Source: RXIX01 sp003989075
GTDB taxonomy: Bacteria; Pseudomonadota; Gammaproteobacteria; Competibacterales; Competibacteraceae
Direction of reading: 5' to 3'
DNA length: 58,896 bases
Assembly: GCA_029780415.1 (NCBI GenBank)
Contig: JAKOYN010000042.1
Coordinates: 1-58,896, forward strand
Part shown: piece after piece, positions 35,572-42,344 of the stretch
Layout of the letters: the number at the start of each line of letters is the position of its first letter
Numbering within the stretch: the stretch's first letter is position 1
The notes under the pieces: generated by a model
The model's input: the letters and a program-made list of their open reading frames with translations, nothing else
Told to the model about the DNA's origin: nothing
The model's database searches: none
Position numbers and translations under genes: made by a program

Positions 35572-35686
35572 CAGGACTTTCGCTTACCTTACTTTTTCCG
35601 TCATACCCGCGAAAGCGGGTATCCATTCTTTTCAACAAGCTACTGGATTCCCGCATACGCGGGAATGACGGAAAGCGAAAGTCCTG
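35572..35686. mobile_element. MITE-like repeat, copy 1, with terminal inverted repeats
   Basis: About 115 bp bounded by CAGGACTTTCGCTT and AAGCGAAAGTCCTG. Two internal palindromes, ACCCGCGAAAGCGGGT and TTCCCGCATACGCGGGAA, are the well-known dispersed proteobacterial repeat. The flanks TTGTATTGGATT (35560-35571) and TTGTATTGAATT (35688-35699) look like a 12-bp target duplication with one mismatch. A near-identical copy is at 36801-36915. No coding capacity. Confidence 0.75.
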
Positions 35687-35707
35687 GTTGTATTGAATTG
35701 AGCAATC

Positions 35708-36589
35708 TTACCCCTTGGCGCCGCCGAGCATGATTCCGGCGATGTAGTATTTTTGCAGCACCACGAACAGCAGCAGCACCGGCAGCACAGTCAGCACCGA
35801 GCCGGCCATCATCAGTTCGGTATCCTGTACATGTTCGCCGAGCAGATTGGCCAGCGCCACGGGCAGGGTATACAGGCTGCTGTCGGCCAGCACGATCAGC
35901 GGCCACATGAAATCGTTCCAGGTGCCCATGAAGGTGAAGATGGCCAGCGTGACCAGAATGGGCCGGCACAGCGGCAGCACCAGTGACAGATAAATGCGCA
36001 GCTCACCGGCGCCATCCAGGCGCGCCGCATCGAGCAGACTATCGGGAATCGCCAGCAGGTACTGGCGGATCAGGAAGATGCCGAAAATGCTGGCCATGCC
36101 CGGCACGATCACCCCGCCATAGGTATTGATCAGCCCGAACTGCTTGAGCAGCAGGAACAGCGGCAGCATGGCCACCTGCCCCGGAATCACCAGCGCCGCC
36201 AGCAGGCTACGGAACAGCGGATCGCGGCCGCGAAAGCGGAACTTGGCGAAGGCATAACCGGCCATTGAATTGATCAGCAGCGCGATCACGGTGACCGCGC
36301 TGGCCAGCAGGGTGCTGTTGAGCAGGTAATGGGCCAGATCAAGACGGGTGAACAGCGCTGCGTAATGCTCGAAGGTGATCTGACTCGGCCACAGCCGCGG
36401 CGGATAACTGTTGGCCTCGCCGGGTGGCATCAGCGAGGCGGCGATCATCCAGAGCAGGGGTGCCAGCGCCAGCGCCGCACCCGCCAGCAGTGCGCCATGC
36501 AGCAGCAGCGACACCAGAAACCGCGCCCTGAGCTGCCCGTTCGCCCTGAGCTGTGAGCCTGTCGAACAGTCGAAGGGCAAAAGTTTCAC
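35708..36589 (-). CDS. Carbohydrate ABC transporter permease (MalG type)
   Basis: A 293-residue inner-membrane permease with six helices. The EAA loop that contacts the ATPase reads LLDAARLDGAGELRIYLSLV followed by LPLCRPIL. The start is GTG 36589 with GGAGG six bases upstream. Residues 3-18 (LLPFDCSTGSQLRANG) are not permease sequence: they are a ladder-hairpin repeat (36544-36577) read in frame between the start codon and the first helix (ARFLVSLLLHGALLAGAALA). The partner MalF-type permease and solute-binding protein expected beside it are absent. The ATPase partner is likely 38813-40027. Confidence 0.88.
   Translation of the reverse strand: MKLLPFDCSTGSQLRANGQLRARFLVSLLLHGALLAGAALALAPLLWMIAASLMPPGEANSYPPRLWPSQITFEHYAALFTRLDLAHYLLNSTLLASAVTVIALLINSMAGYAFAKFRFRGRDPLFRSLLAALVIPGQVAMLPLFLLLKQFGLINTYGGVIVPGMASIFGIFLIRQYLLAIPDSLLDAARLDGAGELRIYLSLVLPLCRPILVTLAIFTFMGTWNDFMWPLIVLADSSLYTLPVALANLLGEHVQDTELMMAGSVLTVLPVLLLFVVLQKYYIAGIMLGGAKG
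36544..36577. repeat. Ladder-hairpin repeat C (n=1), inside the permease N-terminus
   Basis: 34 nt, one CTGTGAG unit and one TCGAACAG unit. On the minus strand it is translated as part of residues 3-18 of the permease. With copy D it forms a tandem duplication that also includes GTGAAACT and the GGAGG ribosome site. Confidence 0.85.
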
Positions 36590-36605
36590 GAGAGACCTCC
36601 GTTCG

Positions 36606-36654
36606 CCCTGAGCTGTGAGCTGTGAGCCTGTCGAACAGTCGAACAGTCGAAGGG
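36606..36654. repeat. Ladder-hairpin repeat D (n=2)
   Basis: 49 nt, two units on each arm, directly upstream of the permease start. The stretch between D and C carries the permease ribosome site and GTG start, and the sequence GTGAAACTGTTGCCC recurs on the far side of D. A segment including the start region has therefore been duplicated. Confidence 0.85.
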
Positions 36655-36679
36655 CAACAGTTTCACCCGAATTGCGCGA

Positions 36680-36777
36680 GAGGCCCCGTCCTTACTTCGG
36701 CTTCGCTCAGTACAGGTCAGGGCGGGGAGGGATAGCGCACCGTGCGCAGCACGGTCAGACGCCGGTTGATTTGACAT
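36680..36777 (-). pseudogene. 5' stub of a lost gene, cut by an IS605-type end
   Basis: On the minus strand, GAAGGA precedes ATG 36777, which reads MSNQPASDR and then runs into an IS605-type end hairpin (about 36684-36745, CCCCGCCCT ... AAGGACGGGG). The hairpin's loop has itself received about 26 extra bases (TACTTCGGCTTCGCTCAGTA). The good ribosome site and the place just upstream of a MalG-type permease suggest the start of the missing MalF-type permease gene. That identity is inferred; too little remains to prove it. Confidence 0.4.
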
Positions 36778-36800
36778 TGATATTCCTTCGTGAATATAAC

Positions 36801-36915
36801 CAGGACTTTCGCTTACCTGACTTTTTCCGTCATACCCGCGAAAGCGGGTATCCATTCTTTTCAACAAGCTACTGGATTCCCGCGTACGCGGGAATGACGA
36901 AAAGCGCAAGTCCCG
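36801..36915. mobile_element. MITE-like repeat, copy 2
   Basis: Same element as 35572-35686: starts CAGGACTTTCGCTTACC and contains ACCCGCGAAAGCGGGT and TTCCCGCGTACGCGGGAA. Its right terminal repeat is decayed (AAAGCGCAAGTCCCG). A separate intact terminal repeat, AAGCGAAAGTCCTG, lies at 36946-36959, beside the TnpB remnant. The two copies flank the permease gene as direct repeats. Confidence 0.75.
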
Positions 36916-36959
36916 TATATTAGAAAATCAATGAGCTGAAACACCAAGCGAAAGTCCTG

Positions 36960-37475
36960 ATAACTATCAATATGAAAACCGTCCTGCAAATCAAAATTCT
37001 CCCTGACGCGGCTCAGTACGCGGCGCTGAAAGACACCATGCGGGTCTTCAATGAAGCGTGTAACTGCATTGCCGAAGTGGCGTTTCGGGAACAGTGCGCG
37101 TCCAAGTTTGTTTTGCAGAAACATATGTATGAGCACGTTCGCAAACAGTTTGGCTTGTCGGCGCAGTTGACCATTCGAGCGATTGCCAAAGTCGTAGTAC
37201 AAAGCGAAGCGGGAAGGCGTTGCCGTTCAGTATGTTAGTCCCCGCAATACCTCGCGCCAATGCGCGGCCTGTGGGCATACTGAAAAAGCCAATCGCAAAA
37301 CCCAATCCCGTTTTCAATGTGTCGCCTGTGGCCACGTTGCGAATGCGGATCAAAACGCGGCGATCAATATCGCTGCACGGGCTCATGTCAATAAGCCTAT
37401 CGTGGCGTGCAATGACGACAATGGATTGTCCGAGCATAGCCGCAAGCCCCGTCGTTTACGGCGGGGTAATTGACG
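36960..37475 (+). pseudogene. Internally deleted TnpB (IS200/IS605 derivative)
   Basis: ATG 36972 starts a TnpB N-terminus (MKTVLQIKILPDAAQYAALK ... LTIRAIAKVV, about 76 residues). The next codons jump directly, in a new frame, to the TnpB C-terminus YKAKREGVAVQYVSPRNTSR, then CAACGH...CVACGHVANADQNAAI, ending RKPRRLRRGN. The whole RuvC I-II region (about 250 residues) is gone, with the zinc ribbon and third catalytic Asp kept. The right-end hairpin CCCCG-TCGTTTA-CGGGG follows at about 37450-37466. It is immobile on its own, but its ends and guide-RNA region look intact. Confidence 0.8.
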
Positions 37476-38820
37476 AGAGCGCCGCGCCCTGGCTGGCAAT
37501 CACCCGGCTGTAAAAGTGCGCGCTGGCCTTGGGTGTGCGCTGCTGGGTGGCGTAATCGACGTGCACCAGACCAAAGCGCGGCGCATAGCCGTGCGCCCAT
37601 TCGAAATTGTCCAGCAGCGACCAGGCGAAATAACCGCGCAGATCGACACCCGCCTGGATGGCAGCGTAGGCAGCGCGCAGATGATCACGTAGATAGCGCT
37701 GGCGCAGCGGATCCTCAATCACACCCTCGCTGGCCTGCGGGGGGTCGTAGAACGCAGCGCCATTTTCGGTGATGTACAGCGGCAGCGGCCCGTAGCGGCT
37801 GGTCACCCATTGCAGGATGTCGGTCAGGCCCTGCGGATAGACCTCCCAATCCAGCGCAGTATGGACCTGCTGTGGCTGGCGCACGCGCGCGGCGGCCAGC
37901 GGCCAGTCGGCGGGATCGTGGCGTGTCACCTGACGGCTGTAATAATTGACGCCGAGGAAATCCAGTGGCTGGCGAATCTGTTCCAGATCAGCGGCGGGAA
38001 ATTTCGGCCAGGCGGTGTCGAAAATCTCCGCCAGTTCCGGTGGATAAGCGCCGAGAAAGACCGGATCGAGATAATAGCGGTTCCAATAGGCATCGGCGCG
38101 CATGGTTGCGGCCAGGTCGGCGCTGGTGTCCGCCGCCGGGTATTTCGGTTCCAGATTGACCACCAGACCGATCCGGTGCCGGCCCTCGGCGCGATAGGTC
38201 TGCACGGCATAGGCATGGGCCAGCAGCAGGTGATGCGCGGCGACCGGTGCGGCGAATACATTGCGCTGCCCCGGCGCCAGCACGCCCTGCAGATAACCGC
38301 CATCGACCACCACCCACGGCTCGTTGAGCGTCACCCAGTGCTGCACCCGGTCATCCAGCGCCCGGAACAGCACGCGCGCATAATCGGCGAACCAGGCGGC
38401 ACTATCGGGATTCAGCCAGCCGCCGCGCCGGTCCAGCGCCGCCGGCAAATCCCAGTGATACAGGGTCAGCATCGGCTGGATGCCCTGCGCCAGCAGTGCA
38501 TCAACCAGCCGGTCGTAAAAGCCCAGACCGCGCCGGTTGACCGCGCCGCGCCCGTCCGGTTGTATCCGGCTCCAGGACACGCTGAAACGGTAGGCGTTCA
38601 GGCCCAGCGCGCCCATGAGCGCCACATCTTCACGATAGCGGTGATAGTGATCGCAGGCCCGGTCGCCGGTATCGCCAGCGCGGGTGCAGCCGGGAGTGTG
38701 GGCGAATTCGTGCCAGATGCTCGGCCCGGCGCCATCGGCCAGCGGTGCACCTTCGATCTGATAGGCCGAGGTCGCCGCACCCCAGAGAAAACCGGCGGGA
38801 AACTGGATTGCTTCAGGCAT
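37456..38820 (-). CDS. GH1 beta-glucosidase
   Basis: A 454-residue cytoplasmic retaining beta-glucosidase. The acid/base glutamate is in HWVTLNEPWVVVDGG, the nucleophile in PLYITENGAAF. The N-terminal FPAGFLWGAATSAYQIEG and the C-terminal YFAWSLLDNFEWAHGYAPRF are textbook GH1. It would split imported beta-linked gluco-oligosaccharides (sophorose-type if the locus serves beta-1,2-glucan) to glucose. The start 38820 overlaps the ABC ATPase end by eight bases. The last codons, SSITPP and the TAA stop, lie in the IS605 right-end hairpin, so the 3' end was replaced by the insertion. The enzyme core is complete. Confidence 0.92.
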   Translation of the reverse strand: MPEAIQFPAGFLWGAATSAYQIEGAPLADGAGPSIWHEFAHTPGCTRAGDTGDRACDHYHRYREDVALMGALGLNAYRFSVSWSRIQPDGRGAVNRRGLGFYDRLVDALLAQGIQPMLTLYHWDLPAALDRRGGWLNPDSAAWFADYARVLFRALDDRVQHWVTLNEPWVVVDGGYLQGVLAPGQRNVFAAPVAAHHLLLAHAYAVQTYRAEGRHRIGLVVNLEPKYPAADTSADLAATMRADAYWNRYYLDPVFLGAYPPELAEIFDTAWPKFPAADLEQIRQPLDFLGVNYYSRQVTRHDPADWPLAAARVRQPQQVHTALDWEVYPQGLTDILQWVTSRYGPLPLYITENGAAFYDPPQASEGVIEDPLRQRYLRDHLRAAYAAIQAGVDLRGYFAWSLLDNFEWAHGYAPRFGLVHVDYATQQRTPKASAHFYSRVIASQGAALSSITPP

Positions 38821-40027
38821 CGCCTTGCTCCTCTGGCGCATGCAGCGCCCGGCCATCGGTCTCGAACAGATGCCACTGAGCCGCATCGGCCATCAGGTAC
38901 AGCGGATCGCCGCGATGAAACGGGCGCAGACCGGCCAACCGTGCCACCAGCGGCGGTACCGCAGGATCCAGGCCGTCCAGGCGCGCGTACAGCAGGGTTT
39001 CATGACCGAGATACTCGGCATCATGCACCGTGGCGCGCAGACCGTGGCCGTTTTCGCTCAAACGCAGATGTTCAGGGCGTATACCGGCGGTAATGTGCTC
39101 AATGTCATTCCGCGCGCAGTCGCGGAATCCATGTGTCAACGCATGCAGCGGCGTAGCCCCGTTCGCCCTGAGCTGTGAGCTGTGAGCTGTGAGCCTGTCG
39201 AACAGCCGAACAGTCGAACAGTCGAAGGGTAACAACAGCTCCTGCTCGCCCAGCCGCAGGCGCGGCCCCTCCGGTGCATCATGCAGCAGGCGCGCAGGCA
39301 GCAGATTCATCGGCGGATTGCCGATAAAGCCGGCCACGAAGACATTAGCCGGTCGCGCATACAGTTCACGCGGCGGAGCAACCTGTTGCAGGCGGCCCTG
39401 ATTGAGCACCGCGACCCGATCGCCCAGGGTCATCGCTTCGGCCTGATCGTGGGTGACATACAGCGTGGTGGCGCCAAGCCGTTCCAGCAGTTCGCCCAGC
39501 TCAGCGCGAATCTGCACCCGCAGCCGGGCATCGAGATTGGACAGCGGCTCATCCATCAGGAACACGCTCGGCTGCCGCACCAGCGCCCGGCCCATCGCCA
39601 CCCGCTGACGCTGCCCACCGGACAACTGCCGGGGCAGGCGATCGAGCAGCCCATCCAGCCCGAGCAGTTCCGTCACCCAGTGCACCTGCCGATCGATATC
39701 AGCGCGCGGCAGATCGCGCATGCGCAGTGGAAATTCCAGATTGCGCCGCACCGTCATGTGTGGATAGAGCGCGTAATCCTGAAACACCATCGCCACGTTG
39801 CGCTGCTGCGGTGGCTGGGCATTGACCACCTGACCGCCAATGCGCAACAGGCCGCGACTGGGCGTTTCCAGCCCGGCCAGCAGGCGCAGCAGGGTCGATT
39901 TGCCGCAGCCGGACGGACCGACCAGCGCCAGCGCTTCGCCATCGGCTATGCTCAGGCTGAAATCAAAAATCGCCTGGTTGCCGCCCGGATAGATCTTGTC
40001 GATGTGCTCGAACTCAACGCTGGCCAT
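38813..40027 (-). CDS. Sugar ABC transporter ATPase (MalK/MsmK/UgpC family) with in-frame repeat insertion
   Basis: A 404-residue ATPase of the CUT1 class. Walker A GPSGCGKST, signature LSGGQRQRVAMGRAL, Walker B VFLMDEPLSNLD, then C-terminal OB/TOBE domains (AGIRPEHLRLSE). Relatives are about 360-370 residues; the excess is a block of about 44 residues in the OB region (FDCSTVRLFDRLTAHSSQL to CARNDIEH), coded by 39097-39230. That block is made of two dispersed repeats (39101-39140 and 39166-39229) translated in frame. The ATP-binding half is intact; the regulatory or sugar-sensing half may be altered. The start at 40027 overlaps the upstream gene by 14 bases. Confidence 0.9.
   Translation of the reverse strand: MASVEFEHIDKIYPGGNQAIFDFSLSIADGEALALVGPSGCGKSTLLRLLAGLETPSRGLLRIGGQVVNAQPPQQRNVAMVFQDYALYPHMTVRRNLEFPLRMRDLPRADIDRQVHWVTELLGLDGLLDRLPRQLSGGQRQRVAMGRALVRQPSVFLMDEPLSNLDARLRVQIRAELGELLERLGATTLYVTHDQAEAMTLGDRVAVLNQGRLQQVAPPRELYARPANVFVAGFIGNPPMNLLPARLLHDAPEGPRLRLGEQELLLPFDCSTVRLFDRLTAHSSQLRANGATPLHALTHGFRDCARNDIEHITAGIRPEHLRLSENGHGLRATVHDAEYLGHETLLYARLDGLDPAVPPLVARLAGLRPFHRGDPLYLMADAAQWHLFETDGRALHAPEEQGDA
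39101..39140. repeat. REP-like repeat inside the ABC ATPase gene
   Basis: Contains CATTCCGCGCGCAGTCGCGGAATCCATG, an imperfect palindrome. A related copy lies at 55886-55922 (CATGCCGCACGCAGTCGCGTAATCCATG). It is translated here on the minus strand as part of the extra block in the ATPase. Confidence 0.65.
39166..39229. repeat. Ladder-hairpin repeat E (n=3), inside the ABC ATPase gene
   Basis: 64 nt, three CTGTGAG units and three right-arm units (one reads CCGAACAG). This is the longest copy. It is read in frame on the minus strand. Each added rung is 15 bases (7+8), so expansion keeps the reading frame and adds five residues. Confidence 0.85.
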
Positions 40028-42077
40028 AGGCATCCGGCTTGGCATCAGGGAAAAAGTGTTCCGCGCCCAGGCGCGGCAGCACCGCCTGCAGGATCGGATC
40101 GGCGGCGAAATAGCGCTGGATGGCACCGGCGCGCAGGTGATTGGCCAGGGCGATCAGGATCATGCTCTGATCCAGCGCCAGGTAGTTGTAGGCCACCTGA
40201 CCGTTCTTCGGATCGACGGCGTCGTAGAACCCGAATTCGCCATACAGCGGGTAACGCTCGGTGAGACGGCGCAGATTGGCAATTGCGGCCGGTGGATCGA
40301 CCAGCAGGGCCAACGCTGCTGCATGCGGTGTGACTGCGCCACCGTCGTAACCGCGCACACCAAGCACCCGGGCGCCAAACTCGCCATAGCCACCGCCGGG
40401 GCGTGAACTCGGCGACAGGCCCCAGACCGGATAGCCGAGCTGCTCCAGGGCAAAGCGGCGCTGCAGCGCTACATGCGCGCGCGCGTTCTGGCCGAGGCTG
40501 TAGGGCGCATAACGCGACTCGTCCAGCACCAGCAGCGGCATCAGGGCCTCAAAGGCGCTGCCGCCCCAGGAGGGCACGTATTTCAGGCCGCGCCAGATGT
40601 AGTAGCCGCCGGCGAAGCGGTAGCCGTTGATGCGCTTGAGCACACGGTCCTTGGGGCTTTGCGACTGCCACTCGAAGCGGCGCGGAAAGGTGCGCGCCAT
40701 CCGGTACCAGTGCTCCTCCGGTACCTGACCTTTGCCAATGGCAATCAGGCTGCCCAGGCGGGCCTCGCTGTACAGCAGCCCGTAGTTGAACTCGGCGCGC
40801 TGCGGCAGGTGCACGTAGTAGCCGTGCATCATCAACTGCTCGACCGGGTCGTAGAAAACGCCGTAATTCTCGCGCTCGATCAGGCGCGTGCAGCGTGCGG
40901 CCAGTTCCGGCAGTGCATTGCGCACCACTATCAGCCCGGCGCTCAGCCAGGCCGAATCGACGAAGGAGACGAAATGGCTGCTGCGCTCCAGGGTAGTGGT
41001 GTCGTAGTAGTTGAAGAAGAAGCCGCGCCAGGTTTCCAGCCGTTCCAGGGTGTGCAGGGTCTGGTCGAGGCGTTGCTGTGCTTCGGCGGCATCGATCAGC
41101 CCCAGTTCACGCGCGGCGATGATGTCGATCAGGTACAGGCCGATATTGGTGACGTTGGTGTAATCGCCGACCCAGGCGCGTTGTACATCGCCGGAATCAG
41201 TAAAGCGCACCGTGTCCAGCGGCAGGCCGTGTTCGCGGTCGCTGAAGGTCACCAGGCCGCGCCAGGTGTCGCGGGCCAGCCGTTCCAGAAAGGCCTGGTT
41301 GGTGTTGGGCAATTCCGCCGCCGGCACCGTCAGGCGCTGTGGCCATGCACCACCCAGGCGGCTGCGGATGTAGACCTGCAGGGCGTCCTGGCCACCGAGT
41401 GTCGCGCCCAGTGCATCCTTGCGCGGCGTGTTGACCCGATCGTAGATGCTCGGTCCGGGCTGGCCGGTCTTGACCAGGGCGATATCGTCCAGCCAGTAGG
41501 CGCCGGCATCGATTGTGCTGCGGCGTGGATGTAATACCAGGGCGAACTGGCGCAGATGCCGCCAATCCTCGATGCCGCTCATGCGCCGCAGGGGAACCTG
41601 GACGCGCTGCCAGTCGGTGCTGATGCCTTCAATCAGCGTGCTGCCCCGGCGCAACAGGCCCGGCGGCGCGCCGGCCAGGGTTTGCTTGAATTCCAGTTGC
41701 AGCGCTGGGGCAAAGCCTGCCTGACGGTCGCCGCGAATCCACAGTTCCAGATGATCGTAGGCTGAGGCGTCCAGATCAGGCAGGCGCAGTTGCCAGCCGA
41801 TGGCGTCATCGGCGCCGGGCGCGAAGCGGTAGGCCAGATGCAGCGCGCGGCCACTGCGCGGTGCGGGCGCAGCTTGCATCTGGGTCACGATGCGCCCGGC
41901 GGGCTGTTCGGGGTCGGCGCTCCAGGCACTGGCGATTGTGCCGGGCACTGGACTGGTTGGACGCTCGAAGTCGTGCAGCAGCAGTCGGGGCGGGGTGGGA
42001 TCGATCGCGGCGACACTGGAACCGCCGCCGAGCAGGCAGCCGAGCAGGACGAGACGGTAAAGCGGCAAAGCGGCCAT
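40014..42077 (-). CDS. Secreted endo-beta-1,2-glucanase-like protein (GH144/glucoamylase-like)
   Basis: A 687-residue protein. The signal peptide is LYRLVLLGCLLGGGSSVAA. A carbohydrate-binding beta-sandwich (about 30-190, LLHDFERPTSP, YDHLELWIRGDRQAG) is followed by an (alpha/alpha)6 domain (about 255-660) with ARDTWRGLVTFSDREHGLPL, SFVDSAWLSAGLIV and WGGSAFEALMPLLVLDE. The last motif is shared with GH144 endo-beta-1,2-glucanases and the central domain of cyclic glucan synthases. It is likely periplasmic, cutting beta-1,2-glucan into oligosaccharides for the importer. It is the first gene of the tightly packed minus-strand operon with the ATPase and GH1 gene. Activity on another beta-glucan is possible. 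Confidence 0.82.
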   Translation of the reverse strand: MAALPLYRLVLLGCLLGGGSSVAAIDPTPPRLLLHDFERPTSPVPGTIASAWSADPEQPAGRIVTQMQAAPAPRSGRALHLAYRFAPGADDAIGWQLRLPDLDASAYDHLELWIRGDRQAGFAPALQLEFKQTLAGAPPGLLRRGSTLIEGISTDWQRVQVPLRRMSGIEDWRHLRQFALVLHPRRSTIDAGAYWLDDIALVKTGQPGPSIYDRVNTPRKDALGATLGGQDALQVYIRSRLGGAWPQRLTVPAAELPNTNQAFLERLARDTWRGLVTFSDREHGLPLDTVRFTDSGDVQRAWVGDYTNVTNIGLYLIDIIAARELGLIDAAEAQQRLDQTLHTLERLETWRGFFFNYYDTTTLERSSHFVSFVDSAWLSAGLIVVRNALPELAARCTRLIERENYGVFYDPVEQLMMHGYYVHLPQRAEFNYGLLYSEARLGSLIAIGKGQVPEEHWYRMARTFPRRFEWQSQSPKDRVLKRINGYRFAGGYYIWRGLKYVPSWGGSAFEALMPLLVLDESRYAPYSLGQNARAHVALQRRFALEQLGYPVWGLSPSSRPGGGYGEFGARVLGVRGYDGGAVTPHAAALALLVDPPAAIANLRRLTERYPLYGEFGFYDAVDPKNGQVAYNYLALDQSMILIALANHLRAGAIQRYFAADPILQAVLPRLGAEHFFPDAKPDAYGQR

Positions 42078-42344
42078 GGCGCGCGTTTTTGGAATTGGAG
42101 TGGTGTGAGGGGGCCGGCGGCCATTGTAGACCAGCGACCGGCGCGGCGGCAGCAGGCGCGACGAAGTGAGTCATGGATGACGAACGACCCCGCCGGTTTA
42201 AGCTATTGCGTAGCGACTCCGTTTGCAAGGCATCTCGCCGATGCAAGCTGGCGCGCAGCAGGGTGGCCAGCAGAATAAACCGCTTATCCGCGCCGGTGCT
42301 TCGGTTCGCCTTTTGCAGCATCCTGCAGCACAAGCCATTCCAAT

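Noticed and set aside
36586..36909. 107-codon minus-strand frame before the permease
   Set aside because: It is stitched from the MITE, the IS605 end and a ladder repeat; only the short MSNQPASDR start looks like gene remnant.
31983..39229. Tandem 7-8 base units considered as a CRISPR-like array
   Set aside because: Units are too short, there are no spacers, and they form hairpin arms. I saw no CRISPR array or cas gene in the window.
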